Assembly: GCA_963851295.1 (NCBI GenBank)
Contig: CAWKOS010000006.1
Location: 248,001-312,000, forward strand
Length of the DNA stretch: 64,000 nucleotides
Source: JAOPZW01 sp963851295
GTDB taxonomy: Bacteria; Actinomycetota; Thermoleophilia; Solirubrobacterales; Solirubrobacteraceae
Direction of reading: 5' to 3'
The position numbers and the translations under genes are program-made. Under the pieces are notes generated by a model. It had not been told where the DNA came from and did not search any database. It saw only the letters and a program-made list of their open reading frames with translations. Of this stretch, positions 42,003 through 50,121 are shown piece after piece (the stretch's first letter is position 1; each line of letters starts with the position of its first letter).

Positions 42003-43808
42003 GTGCACATGCGACGTCTCGTCCCCGCGCTGGTCGCGGCGGGCATCTCGCTGGGAGTCGCTGCCTGCGGCAGTGACAACGGCTCGAGCACGACGGGCTC
42101 GGGCAAGTCGAAGGCCGCCGGCGGCAAGTTCGCCGCCGCGGCGCCGGGCGTGGGGAAGAAGGGCGGTCATCTGACGGCCCTCGCGTCCGGCGACGTGGAC
42201 TACGTCGACCCCGGCCAGACCTACTACGCGTTCGGCTACATGATCCATTACGCCGTCAACCGGACGCTGTACTCCTACGGCCCCGGCGACAACGCCAAGC
42301 CGCGTCCTGACATCGCCGACGGCGAGCCGCAGATCTCGGCCGACCTGAAGACGATCACGGTCAAGCTCAAGCCGGGGATCAAGTTCGCCCCGCCGGTCAA
42401 CCGCGCGGTGACCTCGAAGGACATCAAGTACGCCTTCGAGCGCGCCTTCAGCTCCCACGTCCCGTCTCCCTACGCGACGGTCTACTTCAAGGACATCGTC
42501 GGCGTGCCGTCCAAGCCCGGCGACATCAAGGACATCTCGGGCATCGAGACGCCCGACGACTCGACCATCGTCTTCCACCTCACGACGCCGAGCGCGACCC
42601 TCATCTCGCAGGCGCTGGCGATGCCGATCTCGACGCCGGTGCCGGAGGAGTACGCCAAGCCGTTCGACGCCAAGTCCCCGTCGACCTACGACCAGTACGT
42701 CGCCTTCACCGGCCCGTACATGTACAAGAACGACGCCAACGGCAAGCTCGTCGGCCGCAAGCCCGGCAAGAGCATCGAGCTCGTCCGCAACCCCAACTGG
42801 GACCCGAAGACCGACTACCGCCCGGCCTACCTCGACACGATCACGATCGAGGAGGGCAACGACGACTCCGTCTCCTCGGCGCGGCGGATCCTGAAGGGCT
42901 CCGACCTGATCCAGGGCGACGGCACCACGCCGGCCCCGGTCATCAAGCAGGCGCTCACCCACAACAAGGACCAGATCGCCTTCATTCCGGGCGGCGGCTA
43001 CCGGATGATCTCGATGAACTCGACGATCAAGCCGTTCGACAACGTCAACGTCCGCAAGGCCGTCCTCGCCGCCACCGATCGCACCGCGCTGCAGCTCACG
43101 CGCGGCGGCACCGCGGCCGGCGATCTCGCCAACCACTTCCTGCCGCCCGACTTCCCGGGCTTCCAGGACGCGGGCGGCGTCAAGGGCACGGGCGCCGACT
43201 TCCTGGCCAACCCGAGGGGCGATATGGCCGTCGCCAAGAAGTACATGCTCGCCGCCAAGAAGCAGGACCCGAGCCTGCCCATCGACGCCAACGGCATGTG
43301 GACCGGCTCGGACAAGCTCCTGATGGTGGCCTCGAACGCCGACCCGGGGAAGAAGACCGGTGAGGTCGCCCAGGCCCAGTTCCAGAAGCTCGGGATCAAG
43401 GTCAACTTCCGCACCGCGCCGCAGGACACGCTGTACACGAAGTTCTGCAACGTCCCCAAGGCGGAGGTCGTGATCTGCCCGAACGTCGGGTTCTTCAAGG
43501 ACTTCAACGATCCGCAGTCCCTGCTGGATCCGGTGTTCAACGGCAAGAACATCATTCCCCAGAACAACTCCAACTGGTCGCAGCTGAACGTCCCCGCGAT
43601 CAACGACGCGATGGCCAAGGCGGCCGTGCTGCCCGCCGGGCCCGCCCGTGACAAGGCGTGGGGCGAGATCGACAAGATGGTCACCGAGCAGGCGCCGGCG
43701 ATCCCCTACCTGTGGGACAAGATCCCGCAGGTCGAGGCGTCCGACGTGCGCGGAGTGGTCAACGAGTACTCCACGAGCTGGGATCTGGACTTCACCTCGC
43801 TGAAGTAG
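42003..43808 (+). CDS. Peptide/nickel ABC transporter substrate-binding lipoprotein (SBP family 5)
   Basis: 601 residues from GTG 42003, 7 nt after GAGGAGG; ATG 42009 is an alternative. The lipobox ends GVAAC with Cys22, so it is a lipoprotein on the outer face of the membrane. Family 5 marks include DYVDPGQTYYAFGYMIHYAVNRTL, ITVKLKPGIKF, VTSKDIKYAFERAF and the IELVRNPNW motif. It would bind oligopeptides or similar solutes. No permease or ATPase gene is next to it here, so it is an orphan binding protein. A strong hairpin follows the gene. Confidence 0.92.
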   Translation: MHMRRLVPALVAAGISLGVAACGSDNGSSTTGSGKSKAAGGKFAAAAPGVGKKGGHLTALASGDVDYVDPGQTYYAFGYMIHYAVNRTLYSYGPGDNAKPRPDIADGEPQISADLKTITVKLKPGIKFAPPVNRAVTSKDIKYAFERAFSSHVPSPYATVYFKDIVGVPSKPGDIKDISGIETPDDSTIVFHLTTPSATLISQALAMPISTPVPEEYAKPFDAKSPSTYDQYVAFTGPYMYKNDANGKLVGRKPGKSIELVRNPNWDPKTDYRPAYLDTITIEEGNDDSVSSARRILKGSDLIQGDGTTPAPVIKQALTHNKDQIAFIPGGGYRMISMNSTIKPFDNVNVRKAVLAATDRTALQLTRGGTAAGDLANHFLPPDFPGFQDAGGVKGTGADFLANPRGDMAVAKKYMLAAKKQDPSLPIDANGMWTGSDKLLMVASNADPGKKTGEVAQAQFQKLGIKVNFRTAPQDTLYTKFCNVPKAEVVICPNVGFFKDFNDPQSLLDPVFNGKNIIPQNNSNWSQLNVPAINDAMAKAAVLPAGPARDKAWGEIDKMVTEQAPAIPYLWDKIPQVEASDVRGVVNEYSTSWDLDFTSLK

Positions 43809-43834
43809 CTCCCCGGCGCGCGGAGCGCGTGCAC

Positions 43835-43890
43835 CGGCCGTCGGGCCCCGTCGCGAACCCTCCACCGCGCGGCGGGGCCCGAGGCGGCCG
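43835..43890 (+). terminator. Hairpin terminator downstream of the binding-protein gene
   Basis: TCGGGCCCCG (43841-43850) and CGGGGCCCGA (43873-43882) pair perfectly over 10 bp, with a 22-nt loop. The flanking CGGCCG sequences (43835-43840 and 43885-43890) can extend the stem. It begins about 26 bp after the stop at 43808. No U-tract follows, as is common in such GC-rich genomes. Confidence 0.5.
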
Positions 43891-43907
43891 TGACAGGATG
43901 GACCGGC

Positions 43908-44747
43908 ATGGTCCCCGTCCTGCTCGCCCTGGCCGCCTCGAGCTGCTGGGGCGTCGCCGACTTCCTGGGCGGGCTGCAGACCAAGCGCTTGCCCGTGCCC
44001 GTGGTCCTGTGCCTCGTGGAGGGGACCGGGCTGGTCCTCGTGCTCGCGATCACGCTGGGCACGGGCGAGCCTCTGCCGGGGACGCGCGCGGCGCTGCTCT
44101 CCGTGGCGGCGGGGATCGCCGGCGTCATCGCGCTGGGCTCGTTCTACCGGGCGCTGGCCATCGGCACGATGAGCATCGTGGCGCCGATCAGCGCCACCGG
44201 GGTGGCGCTGCCCGTCGTCGTCGGGATCGCCACCGGCGACCGGCTCTCGACGCTCGTGGCCGCCGGGCTGGCGATCACGGTCACCGGCGTCGTCCTGGCC
44301 TCGCGCGAGCAGCACGCGGACGCCGAGCAGGAGGCGGTGGGCCGGCTCAGCGTGACGCTCGCGCTCGTCGCCGCCGTCGGCTTCGGCTCGTACTTCGTGA
44401 TGTCCGACGCGGCCGCCGACGACTCGGTGCTGTGGCTGCTGGTGCTGTCGCGCGTGATCCCCGTGCCCGCGCTGGCGGCCTTCGCCGCGGCGCGCGGGAT
44501 GAGGCCGCCGCCGTCGCGGCGGCTGTGGCTGCTCGTCCTGGCGGGGACGCTCGACTGCGGCGCGACCGGCCTCTACGGCCTGGCCAACACGAAGGGCGCG
44601 CTGAGCATCGTCGCCGTCGTCGGCTCGCTGTATCCGGTCATGACCGTGCTGCTGGCGCGGGGCGTCCTCGGGGAGCGGATCCGCCCCGTCCAGCAGCTCG
44701 GGGTCGCCGCGGCGCTGACCGGAGTCGCGATGATCGCCGCGGGCTAG
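43908..44747 (+). CDS. EamA/DMT-superfamily transporter
   Basis: About 279 residues from ATG 43908, where GGATGG lies upstream; GTG 43890 would add six. Ten hydrophobic segments fall in two repeated halves, each with the EamA pattern: SCWGVADFLGGL, APISATGVALPVVVGI in the first; FGSYFVMSDAAA, GLYGLANTKGALSIVAVV in the second. EamA proteins export metabolites, amino acids or drugs across the cytoplasmic membrane. The substrate is unknown. It is followed 9 bp later by the CtaG-like gene. Confidence 0.88.
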   Translation: MVPVLLALAASSCWGVADFLGGLQTKRLPVPVVLCLVEGTGLVLVLAITLGTGEPLPGTRAALLSVAAGIAGVIALGSFYRALAIGTMSIVAPISATGVALPVVVGIATGDRLSTLVAAGLAITVTGVVLASREQHADAEQEAVGRLSVTLALVAAVGFGSYFVMSDAAADDSVLWLLVLSRVIPVPALAAFAAARGMRPPPSRRLWLLVLAGTLDCGATGLYGLANTKGALSIVAVVGSLYPVMTVLLARGVLGERIRPVQQLGVAAALTGVAMIAAG

Positions 44748-44756
44748 CCTGCGTGC

Positions 44757-45635
44757 ATGGAGGCCGCGCTCCAGCTCCTGCCCGCGACCATCGGCGGGAT
44801 CCTCTACGCGCTGCGCGTCCATCACCTGGCGGGGACGGCGCGCGCGGTGCCGGGCTGGCGGCGGGCCTGCTTCTTCGGCGGCCTGCTGCTCATGGCGGCG
44901 ACCCTGAGCGCGCTGGGCTCGCTCAGCGACGAGCTCTTCTGGGCCCACATGGTCGAGCACCTGGTCATCGGCGACCTGGGCACCCTGCTGCTCGTCCTCG
45001 GCCTCACCGGCCCCGTGCTCGCGCCGGTGCTGCGGATCGGCTTCTTCGATCGCCTGCGCGTGCTCGCCCACCCGCTCGTGGCCTTTCCGCTGTGGGCGCT
45101 GAACCTCTACTTCTGGCACGTCCCGTACTTCCACGTGGCCGCCGTGCACCACCCCGGTGTCCACGCGCTGCAGCACTTCTGCTTCGTCGCCTTCGGCTTC
45201 AACATGTGGATGGCGCTGCTCGGCCCGCTGCCCAAGCCGGCGTGGTTCGGCAACCTCGCGCGGCTCTTCTACATCATCGCCGTGCGCTTCACGGGCGCCG
45301 TGCTGGGCAACGTCTTCGTCTTCGGCGGCCACGTCTTCTTCAGCGTCTACGCGGCCGGCGAGCGCGCCCACGGGATCTCGCCGGGGGCCGACCAGAACGC
45401 GGCCGGCGCGATCATGATGGTCGAGGGCTCGATCCTCACGCTGCTGCTCTTCGGCTGGCTGTTCGCGCGGGCCGCGCGCGAGAGCGAGGAGCGCCAGGAG
45501 CTGCTCGAGCTCGCGGCCGCGCGCGGCGTCGAGCTCAGCGAGGCGCGGGCGGCGCGCGCGGTGGCCGCGGGCCGCGGGGCGGAGCTGCGACGGCGCATAG
45601 AATCGGGCTCGTCGCCTACCGGGTCGCCAACCTGA
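44757..45635 (+). CDS. CtaG_caa3-type cytochrome c oxidase assembly protein
   Basis: 292 residues with about seven membrane segments. The family's His-rich membrane positions are visible: FWAHMVEHLVIGDLGTLLLVLG, LYFWHVPYFHVAAVHHPGVHALQHF and the late FGGHVFFSVY. The C-terminal 60 residues are a charged, probably helical cytoplasmic tail (ARESEERQELLELAAARG). CtaG (caa3 type) helps copper insertion into cytochrome oxidase in Bacillus. Oxidase subunit genes are not in this window. It overlaps or closely abuts the next gene. Confidence 0.88.
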   Translation: MEAALQLLPATIGGILYALRVHHLAGTARAVPGWRRACFFGGLLLMAATLSALGSLSDELFWAHMVEHLVIGDLGTLLLVLGLTGPVLAPVLRIGFFDRLRVLAHPLVAFPLWALNLYFWHVPYFHVAAVHHPGVHALQHFCFVAFGFNMWMALLGPLPKPAWFGNLARLFYIIAVRFTGAVLGNVFVFGGHVFFSVYAAGERAHGISPGADQNAAGAIMMVEGSILTLLLFGWLFARAARESEERQELLELAAARGVELSEARAARAVAAGRGAELRRRIESGSSPTGSPT

Positions 45636-45640
45636 ACGAC

Positions 45641-46228
45641 GTGGAGCGCGTCCGCATCGGTGCGCTGACGTGGCTGCCGCTGCGCCGCGCCCTGGGCGTG
45701 ACGGCCTTCGGCATCGCCCTGTGGGAGGCCGCCGACTCCGGCGACGAGCTCATCGAGCGCCACGACGAGACGACGACGGGGGCGGGCGACGCCCACGAGG
45801 AGCTCTACGTCGTGCTCGACGGGCGCGCCACCTTCACGGTCGACGGCGAGGAGCTCGACGCCCCCGCCGGAACGTGCGTGCTCGTCGGGGTCGGGACCAT
45901 GCGCGAGGCGGTCGCGGCCGAGGCCGGGACCCGGGTGCTCGCGCTGGGCGGCAAGCCCGGCGCCGCGCTGCCGCCGTCGCCCTTCGAGCACTACTACGCC
46001 GCCCAGCCGGCCTACGACGCAGGCGACTTCGACCGAGCCGTGGAGATCGCGAGCGCCGGCCTGGCCGACTGGCCCGACCACCCCCTCATCCACTACCAGC
46101 TGGCGTGCTTCCACGCCCGCGCAGGTCGCCTCGACGACGCCCGCCGCTCGCTCGAGATCGCCTTCGCCGGCGACGAGCGCACCCGCGCCTGGGCCGCCCA
46201 GGACGACGACCTCGCCGCGCTGCGCTAG
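45641..46228 (+). CDS. Cupin and TPR-like protein
   Basis: The clear coding region starts near the CtaG stop. I place it at GTG 45641 (195 residues); CTG 45632, which overlaps the upstream TGA as CTGA, or a start further up cannot be excluded, as similar sequence (VAYRVANLNDVERV) extends upstream. The cupin barrel at about 10-110 has AHEELYVVLDGRATFTVDGE and LDAPAGTCVLVG. The end, FDRAVEIASAGLADWPDHPLIHYQLACFHARAGRLDDAR in short, is a tetratricopeptide-like helix pair. The ligand is unknown. It is convergent with the HAD gene, with a repeat between. Confidence 0.78.
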   Translation: MERVRIGALTWLPLRRALGVTAFGIALWEAADSGDELIERHDETTTGAGDAHEELYVVLDGRATFTVDGEELDAPAGTCVLVGVGTMREAVAAEAGTRVLALGGKPGAALPPSPFEHYYAAQPAYDAGDFDRAVEIASAGLADWPDHPLIHYQLACFHARAGRLDDARRSLEIAFAGDERTRAWAAQDDDLAALR

Positions 46229-46235
46229 GCCTAGC

Positions 46236-46394
46236 GCTCGGCGCGCCGAACGTCGGTTTTACCACGCCAGGACGGGAGAAGACCGACGTTCGACCGCCAC
46301 GGCGCGCCGGGGCGGGCCGGCCGGGCGCGGTGGGCCCCCCTTCCCTCGGTGATGCTGTTTGCGTCGCGAAGCGCCGCGAGCGCAGAGCGGACGG
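46236..46394. repeat. Dispersed palindromic repeat between convergent stops
   Basis: The left half has CGAACGTCGGT (46247-46257) and ACCGACGTTCG (46282-46292), the same 11-bp arms as the centre of the MITE. The right half, 46345-46394 (CCTCGGTGATGCTGTTTGCG, GCGCCGCGAGCGCAGAGCGG), is near-identical to the repeat after metF. CCTAGC occurs on both sides, at 46230-46235 and 46395-46400, and would be a target duplication of the NCTAGN type. The ends themselves lack the TGTA repeats, so it may be a worn copy of the MITE family or a separate element. Confidence 0.6.
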
Positions 46395-46395
46395 C

Positions 46396-47004
46396 CTAGC
46401 GCACCAGCAGCTCTTCGAGCTGCGCCAGCGTCGTCGCGGCGCTCGTGTGGTGGACCACGGCCATCCCGAGCTCGCGCGCCGGATCGAGGTTGAAGGCGAG
46501 GTCGTCGACGAACACGCACGCGCTCGGCTCGACGCCGATGCGCCGCGCGCCAAGCTCGTACATGCGCGGGTCGGGCTTGCGGAAGCCCTCCTCGCCCGAG
46601 ATGACGACGCCGTCGAAGAGCTCGCCGAGCAGCTCGCGCGGGTAGCGGCGCGTGCCCCACGAGTTCGAGACCAGGCCGGTCGGCACGCCGCGGTCGTGCA
46701 GCGCGCGGACGCCGTCGACCATGGCGTCGTCGAGCATCGCCTTGGCGAAGAGGCGGTCGATGAGGGCGTCGTGCCAGGCGAGGCCGAGCGCCGTCGCCAG
46801 GCGCGGCTCGAAGTCGGCCTCCTCGATGCGCCCGCACTCGAAGTCGATGAGCAGCGCGCGGGCGTCGGAGTCGTGGCGGAAGAGGTTGGCCAGGCCGTCG
46901 GGGTCGAGGCCCTCCTCGGCGCAGAAGGCGCGGAACGAGCCGAAGAGATCGCCGGTCATGACGCCGCCCCAGTCGAGCAGGACGGCGCTGCGCTCAGCCG
47001 CCAC
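46396..47004 (-). CDS. HAD-superfamily hydrolase (phosphatase-like)
   Basis: 202 residues from GTG 47004. HAD motif I is VLLDWGGVMTG (Asp-x-Gly in place of the usual DxD, as in dehalogenase/epoxide hydrolase N-domain-like HADs), motif II GLVSNSWG, motif III Lys in GFRKPDPRMYELGA and motif IV VFVDDLAFNL. Position +2 being Gly rather than Asp argues against a classic phosphatase. It overlaps the preceding phosphotransferase gene by 11 bp, so the two are co-translated. ACAD10/ACAD11 proteins of animals join a HAD-like and an APH domain, which hints at a joint role. Confidence 0.88.
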   Translation of the reverse strand: MAAERSAVLLDWGGVMTGDLFGSFRAFCAEEGLDPDGLANLFRHDSDARALLIDFECGRIEEADFEPRLATALGLAWHDALIDRLFAKAMLDDAMVDGVRALHDRGVPTGLVSNSWGTRRYPRELLGELFDGVVISGEEGFRKPDPRMYELGARRIGVEPSACVFVDDLAFNLDPARELGMAVVHHTSAATTLAQLEELLVR

Positions 47005-48073
47005 GGGCGAGCTCCTCGGCGCGCTGGGCGAGCTGGACGACGCCGTCGCCGAAGCCCTTGAGGTAGGGGTCGTCGGTGGCGCCCGAGACCGCGCGCTTGT
47101 AGTTGCCCTCCATGAAGACGATCGACTTCCACAGCGCCAGCGTCCGGTACCACCGGATGTCGGTCATGGCGCGCCCCGAGCGCTCCTCGTAGCGGGCGAC
47201 GAGCTCCTCGCGCAGCGGGAAGCCGTCCTCGCGCGTGACGCCCGAGAGCTCGAACATCCCGCCCGAGGGGTCGTGGCGGTCGACCCACAGCGTGCACAGG
47301 TAGCCGACGTCGGCGAGCGGGTCGCCGATGGTCGCCATCTCCCAGTCGAAGATCGCGACGAGCGTCGCGGGCGCGTCGGGGCCGAGCATCGTGTTGCCCA
47401 GGCGGTAGTCGCCGTGGACGACGGTCGCCGGTCCGGACTCGGGGAGATGGTCCCTGAGCCACGTCCCGACCGACTCCACGGCCGGGATCTCGCGCGTGCG
47501 GTTGTGCTCCCAGAGGCCGAGGAAGCGGCGCAGCTGGCGCTCGAGGTAGCCGGTCGGCTTGCCGAAGCCGTCGAGCCCGGCGTCGCGCCAGTCGACGGCG
47601 TGCACCTCGACGAGCGCGTCGACGAGCTCCTCGCCGATGCGGCGGCGGTCCTCGGGCGAGTCGAGGGCGGCCGGCACGGAGCTCGTGACGACGTGGCCCT
47701 CGATGCGCTCCATCACGTAGAAGGGCGCGCCGATGACCCCGACGTCGTCGCACACCGCGAGCACGGCGGGGACGCGGGCGCGGCCGTGCAGGCCGCGCAG
47801 CACGCGCGCCTCGCGCAGCACGTCGTGGGCGCTGGGAGGCAGCGGTCCGCGCGGCGGGCGGCGCAGGACGACCTCGGCGCCGTCGCGGCGCAGGGCGTAG
47901 GTGACGTTCGAATGGCCCTCGCCGACCGGCTCGACCTCGACCTCGCCCGAGCCCACGCCGTGCGCGTCGAGGAAGGCGACCAGCGGCTCGAGCACGAGCA
48001 GCGGCTCGCGGTCGTTGGCCCTTCCGTCGGCGTGGGTGCGGACGACATCGTCGGGGGCGACCTGGGTGCTCAC
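46994..48073 (-). CDS. Aminoglycoside-phosphotransferase-like kinase (ACAD10/11-type APH)
   Basis: 359 residues from GTG 48073. The fold's marks are GEGHSNVTYALRR (nucleotide loop), VVLRRPP (Lys replaced by Arg-Arg region), the catalytic VVHGDYRLGN and IFDWEMATIGDPLADVGY. This subgroup acts as the kinase half of 4-hydroxyacyl-CoA breakdown in animal ACAD10/ACAD11, and bacterial members are often with acyl-CoA dehydrogenase genes. No such gene is adjacent, but a HAD gene overlaps it. Antibiotic resistance is unlikely. Confidence 0.88.
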   Translation of the reverse strand: MSTQVAPDDVVRTHADGRANDREPLLVLEPLVAFLDAHGVGSGEVEVEPVGEGHSNVTYALRRDGAEVVLRRPPRGPLPPSAHDVLREARVLRGLHGRARVPAVLAVCDDVGVIGAPFYVMERIEGHVVTSSVPAALDSPEDRRRIGEELVDALVEVHAVDWRDAGLDGFGKPTGYLERQLRRFLGLWEHNRTREIPAVESVGTWLRDHLPESGPATVVHGDYRLGNTMLGPDAPATLVAIFDWEMATIGDPLADVGYLCTLWVDRHDPSGGMFELSGVTREDGFPLREELVARYEERSGRAMTDIRWYRTLALWKSIVFMEGNYKRAVSGATDDPYLKGFGDGVVQLAQRAEELARGG

Positions 48074-48182
48074 CGGCGGAAACCCTAGTGCTACGGTGTC
48101 ACAAGCGCCCTCAATACGCCCGGCGCAGGAAAGACCACAACCTTCGGGGTCTTCGGGCGGTTCCTGGGGCGTGCCCATCCTC

Positions 48183-49589
48183 ATGCGACGCCTTGGAACC
48201 CTCATCGCCCTGGTGTGCGCCGCGCTGGCCCTCCTCGCGCCGGCCGCCGCCCAGGCCGCGAAGACCCAATCGCTGACCTTCGAGGCGCCGCGCGACCTCA
48301 AGGATCCGTCGACCCGGGAGCAGGCCTTCCAGGACATCGCCTCGCTCGGGGTGCACTCGATGCGGCTCGTCCTCTATTGGCACGACGTCGCGCCCGATCC
48401 CGACTCGCGCGTCAAGCCGGCCTTCGACGAGACGTCGCCCTCGAGCTACAACTGGGGCGCCTACGACGCCGTCGTCGACGGCATCAAGGCGCGCGGCTGG
48501 AGCCTGCTGCTCACCGTCTCGGGCCCGGTCCCGCGCTGGGCCACCAACGGCGCGCGCGACACGGTCACGCGCCCGAGCCCCAACGAGTTCCGCCAGTTCG
48601 TGCAGGCCGTCGCCGCGCACTACGGCTCCAAGGTCGACACGTGGAGCGTCTGGAACGAGCCCAACCAGCCCCAGTTCCTCATGCCCCAGTACTCGCCGCA
48701 CAAGACGCCGCTCTCGCCGCGCATCTACCGCAACCTCTACTTCGCCGCCCAGCGCGGGCTGGCCGCCGCGGGGATGTCCGACGCGCGCGTGCTCATGGGG
48801 GAGACCTCGCCGCGCGGCACCGGCGCCGTCGTCGCCCCGCTGACCTTCCTGCGCGGCGCGCTGTGCCTGGACTCCAAGTACCACAAGACCTCGTCGAACT
48901 GCACGAAGGTCACGGCCTCCGGCTACGCGCATCACGCCTACACCACCGGGCAGGGCCCGACCTTCAAGCCCTCGCAGCCCAACGACGTGACGATCGGCGT
49001 CCTGGGGCGGCTGCCCACCGCGCTCGACAAGGCCGCCAAGGCCGGGGCGATCACGGCGCACCTGCCGATCTACCTCACAGAGTTCGGCATCGAGAGCACG
49101 CCGGACCCGGTGCGCGGCGTCAGCCTGCAGAAGCAGGCCGAGTACCGCGCGATCTCCGAGCGCATCGCCTACGACAACCCGCGCGTGGTCGCCTTCTCGC
49201 AGTACCTGCTGCGCGACGACCTGCCGAAGGCCGGCGTCCCGGCGATCGCGCGCTACCCCGGCTTCGAGACCGGCCTCTTCACCGCGGCCGGCAAGCACAA
49301 GCCGTCGTTCGACGGCTTCCGCCTGCCGCTCGCCGTCCGCAAGGCGAGCGCGACGAAGGTCTCGATCTGGGGGCTCGTGCGCCCCGCGACCGGCGCCACG
49401 TCCGTGACGATCGAGGTCCGCACCGGCGGCAGCGGCTCCTACCACGAGCTGACCACCGTGCAGACCGACGCGCGGGGCTACTTCGCCAAGAGCGCGGCGA
49501 ACGTGAAGAACCGCCAGTGGCGGCTGGTCTGGAAGGCGCCGGACGGCACGGTCTTCCGCGGCTCGCCGACGCGGGCCTACGCCGGGTAG
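48183..49589 (+). CDS. Secreted glycoside hydrolase (TIM-barrel, cellulase/GH39-like)
   Basis: 468 residues from ATG 48183. A signal peptide covers 1-25 (LGTLIALVCAALALLAPAAAQA). The barrel carries HSMRLVLYWHDVAP, the acid/base Glu in WSVWNEPNQPQF and the likely nucleophile Glu in IYLTEFGIEST, the retaining clan GH-A layout. A C-terminal beta domain from about 375 (KVSIWGLVRPATGATSVTIEV, split at GLVRPATG) probably binds sugars or the wall. It likely acts on an extracellular polysaccharide; the substrate is unknown. Confidence 0.88.
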   Translation: MRRLGTLIALVCAALALLAPAAAQAAKTQSLTFEAPRDLKDPSTREQAFQDIASLGVHSMRLVLYWHDVAPDPDSRVKPAFDETSPSSYNWGAYDAVVDGIKARGWSLLLTVSGPVPRWATNGARDTVTRPSPNEFRQFVQAVAAHYGSKVDTWSVWNEPNQPQFLMPQYSPHKTPLSPRIYRNLYFAAQRGLAAAGMSDARVLMGETSPRGTGAVVAPLTFLRGALCLDSKYHKTSSNCTKVTASGYAHHAYTTGQGPTFKPSQPNDVTIGVLGRLPTALDKAAKAGAITAHLPIYLTEFGIESTPDPVRGVSLQKQAEYRAISERIAYDNPRVVAFSQYLLRDDLPKAGVPAIARYPGFETGLFTAAGKHKPSFDGFRLPLAVRKASATKVSIWGLVRPATGATSVTIEVRTGGSGSYHELTTVQTDARGYFAKSAANVKNRQWRLVWKAPDGTVFRGSPTRAYAG

Positions 49590-49641
49590 CAACCGGCCCG
49601 CAACCTGCGGGCGGCGGGCCGCCAGGTAGCCTGCGCGGCGG

Positions 49642-50118
49642 ATGGCCCAGCAGCTCTGGCTCCTGCGGCACGGCGAGGCCGAGCCTCACGACGCCCGCCC
49701 CGACGACGATCGCGTCCTGACCGATCGCGGACGCGAGCAGTCCCGCACGGCGGGCCGTGCGATGCGCGTGCTGCAGGTCCACGTCCACCTCGCCTTCACG
49801 AGCCCGAAGGTCCGCGCCCGCGACACCGCCGCGCTGGCCTGCGCGGAGCTCGGCGTCGAGCCGATCGAGCACGAGCCGCTCGCCGGGGGCTTCGACGGCG
49901 CCGACGCGCTGGAGCTGCTGGCCGCGGCGCCCGACCAGCGCGTCCTCGTGGTCGGCCACGAGCCCGACTTCTCGCAGGTCGTCTACGACTTCACCGGCGG
50001 GCGCATCGACATGAAGAAGGGCGGCGTCGCCGCCGTGCGGATGGACGGCACCCGCGGCGAGCTCATCGCGCTGTTGCGCCCGCGCGAGCTCGATCGGATC
50101 TGCGGGCGCGGCGCGTAG
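49642..50118 (+). CDS. SixA-family phosphohistidine phosphatase
   Basis: 158 residues. The histidine-phosphatase signature is LWLLRHGEAEPH near the N-terminus (catalytic His10), with the second Arg in FTSPKVRARDTAAL and the second His in VLVVGHEPDFSQVV. LTDRGREQSRTAGRAM is typical of SixA. It dephosphorylates phosphohistidine in proteins or small phosphoesters in the cytoplasm. Size and motif spacing are normal. It is convergent with the flavoprotein gene, 3 bp between stops. Confidence 0.92.
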   Translation: MAQQLWLLRHGEAEPHDARPDDDRVLTDRGREQSRTAGRAMRVLQVHVHLAFTSPKVRARDTAALACAELGVEPIEHEPLAGGFDGADALELLAAAPDQRVLVVGHEPDFSQVVYDFTGGRIDMKKGGVAAVRMDGTRGELIALLRPRELDRICGRGA

Positions 50119-50121
50119 GCG

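Noticed and set aside
46994..48073. Aminoglycoside resistance gene
   Set aside because: The APH fold is present, but motifs and context are those of the ACAD10/11-type kinases; nothing points to drug modification.
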